64,000 nt of DNA, taken from positions 35,253,278 through 35,317,277 of the forward strand of contig OY987302.1 in the NCBI GenBank assembly GCA_963920635.1, given 5' to 3'. Shown one piece after another: positions 46,437 through 56,918 of this stretch. The notes under the pieces were generated by a model, which saw only the letters and a program-made list of their open reading frames with translations, had not been told where the DNA came from and searched no databases. Position numbers and translations under genes: made by a program. The number at the start of each line of letters is the position of its first letter. Positions within the stretch are counted from its first letter, which is position 1. Origin of the DNA: Pseudeuparius sepicola. Its lineage: Eukaryota > Arthropoda > Insecta > Coleoptera > Anthribidae.

Positions 46437-48264
46437 GGGTACTTGACGAAATTTTACAAACTTGATAAAACAATTCCTGGACACTTGCTAAGACCCTACG
46501 ATTATTTCTAAAAATAATATTTACGTCATTAGCAAGTTATTAGACTTTCTTCGAAATTTGGCGGGAAAGCACTTATGACGTCACAAGTGTTTTATAAAGG
46601 CAATTTGGCAACATAGCGATACCACTGAAGTGTTCTGAGACATAACCTTATTCAGCAGTGAAAGTTGCAAGGAAATCTGAAATTTCAAAATTCTCACCTC
46701 AAACTCCCAGACTTATGATGCCACGTGAAACTACATTTAGTCAAGAAGTGTTTTTTTCGTAAATACCTATTCAATCATTTTTCTGCAATTTTTTTTGGCT
46801 AGGGCCTAAAGTCCGGAATTCGGGCTGAGTACTTCTAAGCACTATGGCGCCTTTATAAACGCGCCTTCAAGATGGTCCCTAGGCCAAGGTTCTCTCTTTA
46901 TTAATAACTCATAATACTGTACTGTTACATACTTGGATATCTTGGAGAAGGGGGCTGATCTTTTCTATTCTGCTAATAGGTGGTTCAATAGTAACAAGCT
47001 CATCTAAGAAAAAACTAAAATCGTTGTTTTTAATACAAAACAAGTGAAAGTGAGTAAACCAGAAAACATATTCCTACTGCTAGTGAGACCAATTTTCTAG
47101 GACTATGTATTGATGAATTTTTGGATTGGTCACAACATATAAACAATCTCGCGATACGACTCAATAAAATATTGTACGCTGTAAGAACTATAAGTAAATA
47201 TATGAATGAAACTACTCTCAGGATAGTTTATTACGCAAATGTTGAATCAGTTCTTAGGTACGGGGTAATATTCGATTGATATACAAAATGAAATACAATC
47301 AATCCTGTAAACATGTATTCAAGGCTAATAGGTTAATGACAGTATATGGTTTATACATATTTGAATGCATAATGTTTTTGCTTAACAACAAAGCCTTCTT
47401 TGACAGGCATTCCCTATGTCACGACTATAACACTCGTACTCTAAACTTTGACTTTCCAAGGCATAGACTAACATTATCAGAAAAGGGTCCATATTATATG
47501 TCCATCAAATGTTTCAATAAGTTGCCGAATAACATCAAATGCATAGAAAATAAATCAGTGTTTAAAAAGAAAATAAAAAATTTGTTAATAGAATTAGAAC
47601 CATACCAAATAACAGATTACTTTTTATAATGTTGTGTTTGATGACATGTGGATATATGAATATGGTTAGGCGGGTAACGTTGCCACATATGTGAATATTT
47701 CCCCCTTTAATGATACCTGAATATTTAAAGTAGGTATGTTCCGAATACAGATATTTTAACTAAAGTGTTACGTGACAGAGATGAAGGATATAGTTTTCAG
47801 CATGTGCAGCATAAACAGACACCATTTTGCTATAGAGAGGAGTCAATATACGGAACATATTCGTAATAAAAAAGTATTTATGTGACAAAATTTGTGTGTG
47901 CAATTGCGTTAGTTAAAGCTCAAAGGTTGCAACACATTAAATAACATATATTCATAGGCAAGCTGGAGATACTTGAATAGAAAACTGCAATTTGCCCTTG
48001 TTCCACGAATTATTGCAAACGGGCACCGGCAACGTTACAGTTCCGTTTCTCCTGAGAGGCACAGAGTTGCCACGTTTGGCGCTCTGGACAATAGAATGAC
48101 GAAACTGTAGATTTCAGCCTTAACAAAATTGTGCAACTTCGTATTTAATTATCATCAATAAATAAGGGTTAAAAGCCATTGTTTCATTTATTACGTGTTA
48201 TGTTGGTGCATCTACTGTAAACAGAGTACAATTTTAGAGCATTTAAGAATATTGTCAAGTACCC
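46437..48264. mobile_element. Family K element, left copy with RT fragment inside
   Basis: Ends GGGTACTTGACGAAATT and, inverted, AATATTGTCAAGTACCC, with TA at 46435-46436 and 48265-48266. Outer parts (46437-46926, about 47640-48264) match the K copy at 54793-56203 in inverse orientation; the middle (46930-47632) is a non-LTR retrotransposon fragment not present in the other copy. No K transposase was recognised. Confidence 0.8.
46930..47632 (+). pseudogene. Non-LTR retrotransposon RT 3' fragment
   Basis: The first frame (about 46980-47275) reads TKIVVFNTKQVKVS, FLGLCIDEFLDWSQHINNLA, LNKILYAVRTISKYMNE and ESVLRYGVIF. This is the C-terminal thumb of jockey/CR1-type reverse transcriptases ('FLGi.iD..l.W..Hi..l..kl......lr.l......~l...Y.~~~~s.l.YGi'). 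A frame change follows at about 47276. The last 117 codons (to 47629) read HDYNTRTLNFDFPRHRL and KCFNKLPNNIKCIE and end in QITDYFL, the usual extreme C-terminus. The piece is 5'-truncated, as such insertions usually are, and broken by a frameshift. Confidence 0.88.
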
Positions 48265-48530
48265 TATTATTATGATATTAAAATGATTTGTCACGAACCG
48301 TGACTAAAAACGTAATAGGCGGTTGTCATTTTTTATGTTTACTTTGTGAACAATGAAATGTTTTTCATTATACAGTCTTACAGTAGTAATAATTTAGGGA
48401 AATTTTTGATTATCATATTTCACATGACTTTATTCACAAAAATAAACGATGTCAGAAATGACAAACTCCTACTATGATTTCAGTAACCATTGGTGATAAA
48501 TAATTTTAATATGATAACATGAAAAAAAAA
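48265..48530. other. Short flank between K copy and BEL LTR
   Basis: Unassigned AT-rich sequence. It contains 'ttcagtaaccattggtgat' and an A9 run directly before the LTR. Confidence 0.4.
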
Positions 48531-48998
48531 TGCCAAGAGTATAGTTATAGAAATTAGGAGGCACTGATTCAGGGGAAAAAGATTTCCATGTGTCCTACCT
48601 TTTGTCGATGTCTGCCCTGTGCCGACAAGTGGTCTCTTGGGTGTTTGTTTGCTGTTCCCGGAGCCTTCAATTCGCGTCCGCGATCTCGCAATAAAGTTCA
48701 ACTATATAGTTTAATTAATTTGGGATAAACCGCAATTACGGTGAGAAAAGCCCGACACTTTCGTTCCGAGTTAAGAAAAATGCATCTCTTTTCGGTCACG
48801 GTCACGAGGGCAAGTGCGCTTCAGCTTCTTCGTCCAGTTCAATGCGCAGGAAGCGCGGGTTCTTCCTTCTTGCTGATTGGACACATGGTGAGAAATATTG
48901 AAAGGTAGATAAGGATAGCAATTTTAAGGAAATTGTCCTGCAGCAATTAGGCAACTGCATACACTTATTTAACTTATTTAATATGGCAAGACGCGACA
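48531..48998 (-). repeat. BEL/Pao 3' LTR (left)
   Basis: Starts TGCCAAGAG and ends GCGACA. On the coding strand it begins TGTCGCGTC next to the polypurine tract. It is homologous to two separate blocks on the right (54598-54790 and 56206-56467), for example 'ttccatgtgtcctaccttt', 'tgttcccggagccttcaatt' and 'tcctgcagcaattaggcaac'. Confidence 0.82.
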
Positions 48999-49186
48999 TA
49001 CCACCCACCAAAATGGAACATTTTAAAATACACTTACTGTGGAACCGAAAGTTACCGAGCGCACTCTAATTGAGTAAATAGTAATAATTGATAATACTTA
49101 AACCTAATAAAAATTAAGCTAATGAGCATGAGAGAAAAATAAACCAAAATAAAAAAAAACAAGGAAGATGAGTTGCCTGAAATTAA

Positions 49187-50480
49187 TTAATCGCAGATAG
49201 GCAGTGGACACACTTTGTTCATGGCATGTATCAAAGTACCCCTCGCAGTGCGCACCTTGACGACTCTTGTGATCCGGTCTCTTCCCAGGTGGACCTCCAG
49301 GACATGAGCTAAATGCCACTTCAGTGACTGGGAATTATCTTCCTTGAGGAGGACCATAGTCCCGACAAATATAGGTATGGAGGGATCAGTCCATTTGGCG
49401 CACTGCATAAGACTATTTAAGTATTAACCGTGCCAGCGCCGCCACAGATGTTAATGAAGACGTTGGACGAGTTGCCACCTTGATAAACGATTAACGTTCA
49501 AATCGAGCAAATTAGGTTCGGGAAATGAGTTGAGAGTATCAAGACAGAGAAAGTGTCCAGGTGTGAGAGCCAGTAAATCGTTAGGGTCGGAGCTTTGAGA
49601 GGCATAAGGGTCTTGAATTTAAGATGACCTCAACTTGGGCCAGAACCGTGGAGAACTCCTTGAATGTGAGCACCTGTTCCCGACGGTGCGAACTAAATGA
49701 GACTTAACAGATTTTATGCCAGCCTCCCACAGCCCTCTAAAGTGGGGGGGGGGGCGAGTGGAGGATTGAAGTGCCATTCTATTGTCAAAGATTCGGCGGC
49801 TTGCAGCTCCTATGAAATTGGTGCCGCAATCACTGTGGATCTGCAAACACCGACCTCGGTGAGAGATGAATCTCCGTAATGCCGCGAGAAAGGCGTCAGT
49901 GGTCAAGTCGGACACCAATTCAAGGTGAATAGCTTTTATAGTCATACAAATGAACAGAGCGATATGCCTTTTGAGATTTGCAACCCCTAGATTTACTTAA
50001 AGTGATCAGAAAGGGACCTTCATAGTCGACTCCTACCTCAGAGAAAGGCTTGATTTGTTATATACGTACAGGAGGTAAGGCGCCCATCAAAGGTTGAGTC
50101 GACTTAGGATTTACCCGGAAACACGTATAGCAAAAGCTAAGGATTTTTGCGAATACAACATTTAGCGGACAATATCCAAAACTGTTGTGCCAGCAAATAA
50201 TGAAGAGTGTGAAATCCTGGATGAAGATGAAGCGAGTGAGTGTGCTCAACAATGAGCCTGGTGAATTGGTGATTTCCTGGTAATATCAGGATGTTTATGA
50301 GAATACTTTAGAGCGGAGTGAGATAAACGACCACCTACGTGCAAGATTTGTTGCTCATCCAAGAAAGGCGTCAATTTCCTTAAGGATTTCCGTAGGGGTT
50401 TTTGTTGTTGCAGACGCGAAATTTCTTTTGAAAAAACTTCGTGTTGCATTACTTTTACAATTAACAAAAGTGCTTCTGAA
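49187..50480 (-). pseudogene. BEL/Pao integrase, broken
   Basis: Order on the minus strand: LDEQQILHVGGRLSHSAL (start of the integrase region) and a degraded His/Cys zinc segment with PLMGALPPVR (about 50058-50467). The core has GVDYEG (first Asp, about 50005-50030), AIHLELVSDLTTDAFLAALR, IHSDCGTNFIGAA (second Asp) and PPHFRGLWEAGIKSVKSHL (the Glu of D,D,E) at 49640-49945. The C-terminal segment VLLKEDNSQSLKWHLAHVLE with RVVKVRTARGTLIHA (49187-49408) is the usual BEL tail. The pieces fall in different frames separated by stops near 49410-49618, 49950 and 50250. The catalytic triad residues survive in sequence but no continuous protein is possible. Confidence 0.9.
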
Positions 50481-50524
50481 TACTCAGAGAGTGTGATAAC
50501 ACCAATAGGTGGAAATTTTGGGTT

Positions 50525-52547
50525 TTAAGTATTAATGATAAAGCGTCGAATATAGCAAATGATTCGTTGTATTTTAAGAATATGAGAGTATTTGTCTAAA
50601 AGATAATTTATGAAACGAACATCACCTTTTGAGACAAGGAGAGAGAATTGATGCATTTCTGGAGGAGCATCTAAGAGCTGGGGTTTATTTGGGGGCGAAT
50701 GTTCTGGCGAACAGCGAGGAAATGACGGTCCGGCCCACCATAGCTCACAATCGAGCAACTCACTCGGAGCGAGCCCTCGCGAGGCAGGATCGGCAGGGTT
50801 GAAAGCAGATGAGATACGTCGCCATTTGGATGGAGCGATTATTTCCTGTATTTTGGTTACTCTGTTGGGTCCAATTATGGGGAGAGTCTCTTATCCAGCA
50901 AAGTACAACAGTTGAGTCTGTCCACGCCACAATGTTAGAAATATCTAATTTCGACGTATAAACATCCAAAACAAACTGCAAGAGATTAGACAAAAGTAAC
51001 GCAACACAGAGCTCCAACCGAGGAACCGAGATTCTTTTAAGAGGTGCCACCTTTGACTTGGCACAAATCAGTCTAGTAAAGTAACCCTCCTCATTGCCGA
51101 ACGTAGCATACATGACACATGCATACCCCTTTTCCGAGGCATCACAGAAACCGTGAAGTTCTACGGATTTCCAATCACTAGACACAATCATTCGAGGCAA
51201 TTTCAATTGGGAAAGAAGAGGGAGTTATTCTCTAAAGCGACTGTATGCAGCAACGATCTTTTGCGGAGGGACATCATCCCAATCCACACCAGAAACCCAT
51301 AAGAATTGGATCATTACTTTGAGCGAAAGAGTTGCCGGAGCGAGAAACCCAATGGGGTCAAAAATACAAGCGACCTCAGACAGGATGGCCAGTTTGGTAC
51401 ATTCAGTACTGCGAGGAGAAACATCATAGGAGAAAACATCCAAGGAAGCGTGCCATCGAAGGCCTAATACCTTGACCACTGGGTTAATATCTTTGTCAAA
51501 GAGGGTTGAGTTGAACATCTTCAAGGGGTAGGGGAGAAATGAGTTCTGGAAAATTACTGGTCCAGAAATAACATCATCCACATAAACATCATGTTGGAGG
51601 ATATTCGATGCCTCAGGGTATTCTTTTTTGTAATCTTGAGCAAGTTGAAGTATTGTGAGGAGTGCTAAGAAGGGAGAACAATTAGTCCATATGTGACAGT
51701 AGTGAGTATATATTCTTGGATATTTTGAGAAGGAGAGAATCTCCAGAGAATTTTTTGATAATTTCTATCGCTCTCAACAACGACAATTTGTCGATACATT
51801 TGTTTCATATCCGCTATGAACACGACTGAGTGCAGTCTCATGCGGAGCAAGAGGGCAAAAATATCTTGTTGCAATTTGGGCCCGGCAAGTAATTCATCAT
51901 TGAGCGATTTGTTATTGTGAGCTTTTGCCGAGGCATCGAAAACCACGCGGAGTTTTGTGGTGGTGCTATCCGGGCGCACAACGCAATGGGGGGATAAAAT
52001 AGGAGGAATTAGAATTATTGGCACTTGAAGACGGATACGTATGCTCTAAATTAAGGTACTCCTGCATGAAAGTCTTGTACTGTTCATACAGATTGGAATC
52101 TGTTAGAAGCCTCTTTTCTAAATGTAGAAATCTGTGGAGGGAAACTTCTTTAGACCCAGGAAACTGTGGAGAGGGGTCTTTAAATAGCAATGAGACGACA
52201 TATTGCCCTTCGTGAGTTCTAGACACCGTGGACACAAAAAATTCTTCAGCTTTCTGTTCTTCCGGTGACAAACGAGTTCCGAGACATTCAGGAACAGCAT
52301 CCAATTCCCAAAACCTCCTGACAGTGTCTTCAATATGACAGGTCTTACAAACCAATAAGGCTCTGTTTACAGAAGGCGAGAGAGTTTTATTATTAGACGA
52401 TGTGATAGAATTTACGTTGCCAGAAAGAACCCAACCGAACATGGTGTTCAACGCCGAGGGCTCATCAGGAGTGGTAGAGATTTTACCCTCCTTGACTATG
52501 AAACCAGTTAATTCTGCGCCAATCAACATGTCTACAGCTCGGGGCAC
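50525..52547 (-). pseudogene. BEL/Pao reverse transcriptase and RNase H, broken
   Basis: After the protease-linker piece MLIGAELTGFIVKEGKI (52547 down), RT motifs follow: KLRVVFDASAKAHNNKSLND, FIADMKQMYRQI (catalytic Asp) and TTVTYGL. After a frame change near 51690, NCSPFLALLTILQLAQ and YVDDVISG (two catalytic Asp, about 51565-51595) follow, then LGLRWHASLDVFSYDV and ILSEVACIFDPIGFLAP. RNase H has LHGFCDASEKGYACV, RLELCVALLL and VAWTDSTVVLCWI (Asp, Glu, Asp), then a frame break and the linker ELWWAGPSF. The BEL/Pao assignment is firm from these motifs. Frameshifts near 51690, 51215 and 50900 and the in-frame stop at 51665 inactivate it. Confidence 0.92.
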
Positions 52548-53257
52548 ATGTGGTCAGCGAACGCAATTTGAGAGAACTGGGGAAATTTAGAGAGTTGAAG
52601 GGGTACATCTGGAATATTTCCACAAATCCGAGGCAAAACAGTGAATTCTAAATTGAATACAGGACCAACTGAGTTCCGAGGTTTTAGGCTACACATCACG
52701 CCTGATGATACCTTGGTAGACATTAAAGCAATTCCACCAATCTCCTGAGAAACCGGATATTTTGAGAGACCTAGACGCTGCAATACTTTGCTTTTAATAA
52801 AATGCGAGGTGCTAGCTCCTTGCTCTAGCACAACTCTCACCGGCTGATAATTTCTCCATGTGTCACTAATGTCAACCAGTGTGGTCGATAAAACAATTTT
52901 ATCTGATTTTTTGGTGATAAGAGAAACACCTGGTGACCATGAAGTACTTGGAACCTTTGTCACATGAGAGGCCGGAGGAGTTGAGGCTGTTACAGGAGCC
53001 ATGACTTCAGAGGTGGAAGGGGCAGCAGAGGTTGAGGTATAGGAATCAAAATGTAGTAAACTATGGTGACGTTGAGAACAGGTGTGGCAAACAAAATTTG
53101 AATTGCAATAACCCGAAGTGTGTTTCGTACCTAAGCAATGTGTACACCACTTTCGAGCTTGAATGAGATTATAACGATCAATGGGAGATTTGTCCAAAAA
53201 CTTACGACATTTATAAATGGCGTGAGCTTGTGAACACACTGGACATTTAAACGACAC
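52532..53257 (-). pseudogene. BEL/Pao zinc knuckles and aspartic protease
   Basis: An open 241-codon piece. Residues 5-65 hold a run of Cys/His pairs (CPVCSQAHAIYKC, WCTHCLGTKHTSGYC, FVCHTCSQRHHSLLH), the nucleic-acid-binding knuckles of BEL gag. Residues about 135-241 form the retropepsin-like protease region: RVVLEQGASTSHFIKSKVLQ, then VPLQLSKFPQ. The active-site box that normally reads LDxG has Glu at residue 145 (codon GAG, about 52823-52825), a change that should abolish proteolysis. The frame is otherwise open, continuing into MLIGAELTG in an overlapping frame. Confidence 0.88.
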
Positions 53258-53269
53258 TGTACTAGAATC

Positions 53270-54145
53270 GTTATTATGTTATTATTTACGACCAGAGAAG
53301 AGTGTGATTTTTTTTTGGAAAATCCTTTTTACATGGGGAGTTACGAGCAGAATTACTTTGGGACACTAATCGAGATGGTTTTCTAATTAAAGCTTTGCAT
53401 TTATTTTCTAGAAAATCCACTAAAATAGGATACACGTGATGCTCATTTTCTGCTAGTTCCAGTGTTTTGCTGCATTGTAACTCGCTTCCACTTTTTCATG
53501 TCGCGATTTAAAGTTATGGTGCAGCGATTGATCGGTTAAACAATTTTCAGCCACCGCGTACGTGTCGCGTATCGCCGCGAGTTCCATCGTTAGCTGCGTC
53601 GAAAGTATTTTCAATTTTTTTGCATCTGCACTCATTTTAAATCCACGTAAATACCACGATTAAATACTAAACAAACCGCTCCATCTAGCTGGTACTGCCA
53701 AAACCAAAGCAATGTGAGTGTGTATATATCGACCGGTCAATCGACATGTAAAAAAAATTACCAAAGCATTTTGTCCCACATGCCACGAGCCATTTCTTTA
53801 AAAAAATTTAATGGGGACATTAAATATTCATTTTGAGTAATTATATTTGTCAATATTTGATAAATATTTTCGTGAACCATGCTATCAAACACCGATATGT
53901 AAGTTTGCCATGCGTGTAAATCACCGTCAAAAGTTTCTAATGTGAACTTGAACTAGTATTCACGGTTGTATTGTTCCTATCGCCGAAAAGCTTAGTGTAA
54001 TAGCATTTATTTCATGATACGTGTTGCGTATCGCCGCGAGTTCCATCGTTAGCTGCGTCGAAAGTATTTTCAATTTTTTTGCATCTGCACTCATTTTAAA
54101 TCCACGTAAATACCACGATTAAATACTAAACAAACCGCTCCAAAA
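53270..54145 (-). pseudogene. BEL/Pao gag, rearranged by internal duplication
   Basis: Running down the minus strand: a gag N-terminus (MSADAKKLKILSTQLTMELA) near 54095-54020, a middle gag segment (ETFDGDLHAWQTYISVFDSM at about 53950-53885, continuing to MARGMWDKM near 53780), then a second copy of the N-terminus (53635-53560) followed by AENCLTDQSLHHNFKSRHEK, LVDFLENKCKALIRKPSRLV and a frame change near 53300 before the knuckles. 'FDGD..aW..Y...F..mvH.N' is typical BEL gag. The normal order would be one N-terminus, then the FDGD domain, then the knuckles. Here a 123 bp block is duplicated and the domains are shuffled. Confidence 0.82.
53561..54142. repeat. 123 bp direct repeat inside gag
   Basis: 53561-53683 and 54020-54142 are almost identical (cgtgt(c/t)gcgtatcgccg ... 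acaaaccgctcca), 459 bp apart, covering the gag start codon and its upstream leader. The repeat brackets the displaced FDGD gag segment. Confidence 0.92.
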
Positions 54146-54576
54146 ACGCGAGTTTTTATGTGAGTGATTATCTGCGATCTACACCTGGTTAAATCGGCAA
54201 ATTCAAAGTGTCTTGGGTGAAATTTTTCAGAGTTCAAATTGTAAACAAACGCGCACGTGTGGCCGGCGGCAAACTGATAAGGACAAAGCCGGGAACCGGC
54301 AACCAAGAAGGATGCAAGATCACACGAGCCATATGTGCGAGAGAGATACCCACTGCGAGGGGAATCGTGCGTGCCAAATATGCAATAATAAGGACAGGGA
54401 TGGAGCGTGAAACTACCGCGAGTGCGCAAAAGTGTCCCACTTTGGAAATGGAGATATGGCCAACGACAAATTTTGAATTGGCGGGAACAAAATTTTAAAA
54501 CCCAATTTAAAATTATTTAGAGGGAGAAAACGGACAATTTTCGGACGGGAAAGTATCCCGGGGAAGAAGGACCATC
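54143..54576 (-). other. BEL/Pao untranslated leader
   Basis: Sequence between the gag start region and the 5' LTR, more GC-rich than its surroundings. On the coding strand TGGTCC follows two bases after the LTR end, a possible primer-binding site that I cannot match to a tRNA by eye. Confidence 0.5.
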
Positions 54577-54792
54577 TGATTAGGACTGGTAGGGTCCGGG
54601 TTATAGAAATTAGAAGACGCTGATTCAGGGAAAAAAGATTTCCATGTGTCCTGCCTTTTCTCGATGTCTGCCCTGTGACGACAAGTGGTCTATTGGGTGT
54701 TTGTTTGCTGTTCCCGGAGTCTTTAATTCGCGTCCGCGATCTCGCGAGAAAGTTCAACTATATAGTTTAATTTGGGGAGATAAACCGCAATA

Positions 54793-56203
54793 GGGTACAT
54801 GACAATATTTTTAATTGCTCTAAAATTGTACTCGGTTTACAGTAGATGCACCAACATAACACGTAATACGTGAAAAAATGGCTTTTAACCCTTATTTATT
54901 TATGATAATTAAAGACAAAGTTGCACAATTTTGATCGGGCTAAAATCTACAGTTTCGTCGTTCTATTGTCCAGAATGCCAAACATGGCAACTCTGTGCCT
55001 CTCAGGAGAAACGGAACTGAAACGTTGCCAGTGCCCATTTACAATAATTCGTGGAACAAAGGCAAATTTTACTTTTATATTCAAATGTCTGCAGCTTGCC
55101 TATTAATATCTGTTACTTAATGTATTGCAACATTTACACATAAAGACTTTTTTATTATGAATATGTTCCGCATATTGACTCCTCTATAGCAAAATGGTGT
55201 CTGTTTATGCTGCACATGCTGGAAACTATATCCTTCATCTCTTTCACGTGACACTTTGATTAAAATATCTGTATACGGACATACTATAAATATTCGGGAA
55301 ATATAATATGGAAAATATCGCGTATGTGGCAACGGCACCCGTCCACCTAGGCATCTAACCATATACATATTATATCCACATGTCATCCACATGTATGGTT
55401 TTCTGATCGGCAGTTGACATCCCGTCATGCCAACTGTCATTCCGTATGTCGCTAAATCAAAACATTAGTAGATAATATCTGTGCGATTTATTATAGTTTG
55501 TTATTGATATTTATTATTATATATTGTTTGCGTAGTTATCGTGTTTTTAGTTGTGTAGTGATGAGGTCCGTTAGTGAAAGGTACCATGGACCCTGACAGT
55601 ACAATCCGTAATTCGCCAAAATTGGATGCTTTCTTGGTAGCACAATTTGTTTCAAATAATCCGATTTTCGTGTCTGCCGAAATTCATGGGATAACACTGC
55701 AAACGTTTGTACCTATATGTTGTAGTAATTGTAAAGTATTATTAGGTATTAATAAAGGGAGAACTTGGGGCTAGTGAGCATCTTGAAGGCGCGTTTATAA
55801 AAGTGCCATTTAAGTGCTTAGAAATACTGAGCCCAAATTCCGTAGGTGCCTAGGCCCAAACTTGCCAAAAAAATTGCAGAAAAACGCTACTGAATATTTA
55901 CGAAAAAACAATTCTTGACTAAATGTGGTTTCACGGGGAATCCTAAATCTATGGGGGTTTGAGGTTAGAATTTTGAAATTTAAACTTTCCCTGCATCTTT
56001 CACCGCAGATTAAGGTTATGTCTCAGAACACTTCAGTGGTATCGCCATGTTGCCAAATCTTGCCATGTGCTTTCCCGCCAAATTTCGAATAAAGTCTAAT
56101 AACTTGCTAATTACGTAAATACATAGTTTTGTAATTATCGTAGGGTCTTAGGCAAATGTCCAGGAATTGTTTTATCAAGTTTGTACAATTTCGTCAAGTA
56201 CCG
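54793..56203. mobile_element. Family K element inserted in BEL right LTR
   Basis: Ends GGGTACATGACAATATT and, inverted, AATTTCGTCAAGTACCG, with TA at 54791-54792 and 56204-56205. Length 1411 bp. Matches the outer parts of 46437-48264 in inverse orientation ('caactctgtgcctctcagga', 'gcatattgactcctctatag', 'cagaacacttcagtggtatc'). Its centre (about 55390-55720) is unique to this copy. Confidence 0.85.
55586..55774 (+). CDS. Small unrecognised ORF in family K element
   Basis: ATG at 55586 in the context ggtaccATGG; 62 codons beginning MDPDSTIRNSPKLDAFLVAQ and containing NNPIFVSAEIHGITLQ and two CC/C clusters (PICCSNCK), stopping at 55772-55774. It lies in the part of K that the other copy lost to the non-LTR fragment, so it might be the first exon or N-terminus of the K transposase gene. 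No family was recognised, and the evidence is only the start context and balanced composition. Confidence 0.3.
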   Translation: MDPDSTIRNSPKLDAFLVAQFVSNNPIFVSAEIHGITLQTFVPICCSNCKVLLGINKGRTWG

Positions 56204-56467
56204 TATTACGGTGAGAAAAGCCCGACACTTTCGTTCGGAGTTAAGAAAAACGCGTCTCTTTTCGTCACTGTCACGAGGGCAAGTGCGCTTCAGCTTCTTC
56301 GTCCAGTTCAATGCGCAGGCGGCGCGGGTTCTTCCTTCTTGCTTATTGGACACATGGTGGGAAATATTGAAAGGTAAATAAGGATAGCAATTTTAAGGAA
56401 ATTGTCCTGCAGCAATTAGGCAACTGCATATACTTATTTAACTTATTTAATATGGCAAGACGCTACA

Positions 56468-56918
56468 GTTAGAAAGAGGTAATAAAGTTCAAAAAGAAAT
56501 AAAAGTAAAGATATTATGAACTGAAAAAAGGAATACCACTGTAAAAAATATCATTTGACTAGCTGATATAGTGAATCAAAATTCACATTTGTAAAGGTCG
56601 TTTAGGGAATGTTTTGAAAGTTGGGTTAAATAAACTGCAGTTATAGAGTTAATTAACTGACATAAGCTGTTTGCCATTGTTCTTTAAAGCCATACTACAT
56701 TTTTTTTAGGAATGTGAGAGATGCAGATTCCTCGGAGAAAATTAAAAAGATTTGCATTGTAGGTTTTTGTGAAATTACAATGTTCATTTTGGTGACAAAA
56801 ACGAGAAACGATTAATTTCAAAATGTACAGGGTGATCCACATAACATTTTACCCCACCCCCCACTTTAATTTCTTTATTTTTTTAATTAAAAATGGTAGA
56901 TTTTACAATATACATATA
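56468..56918. other. No gene; orphan CAGGGTGATCC end
   Basis: AT-rich flank of the BEL element. TACAGGGTGATCCACATAAC at about 56825 resembles a mariner-type terminus without a visible partner. Confidence 0.45.

Larger units (their letters stand above)
48531..56467 (-). mobile_element. BEL/Pao LTR retrotransposon, minus strand, degenerate
   Basis: LTRs in direct orientation (48531-48998 and 54577-56467, the latter interrupted by a K element) enclose a minus-strand gag-pol order of gag, CCHC-type cysteine motifs, protease, RT, RNase H and integrase, which is the BEL/Pao arrangement. All coding parts carry frameshifts or stops. Removing the 1411 bp K insertion leaves a right LTR of about 480 bp, equal to the left one. 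A purine-rich stretch (minus strand: ttggtgggtggta) lies directly beside the left LTR, as a polypurine tract should. I could not see a clear target duplication (flanks A9 and gttagaaag). Confidence 0.9.
54577..56467 (-). repeat. BEL/Pao 5' LTR (right), split by a K element
   Basis: LTR halves 54577-54792 and 56204-56467 correspond to consecutive parts of the left LTR. The junction in the uninterrupted LTR is 'aaaccgcaattacggtgag'; here 'aaaccgcaa' is followed by TA, 1411 bp of K, and TA before 'ttacggtgag'. The LTRs differ by several substitutions (cagggga/caggga, cttttgtc/cttttctc, tctcttgg/tctattgg), so the element is not young. Confidence 0.82.

Noticed and set aside
53561..54142. 123 bp direct repeats as LTRs of a small element
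   Set aside because: They encode the gag N-terminus of the BEL element and lie inside its body, so they are an internal duplication.
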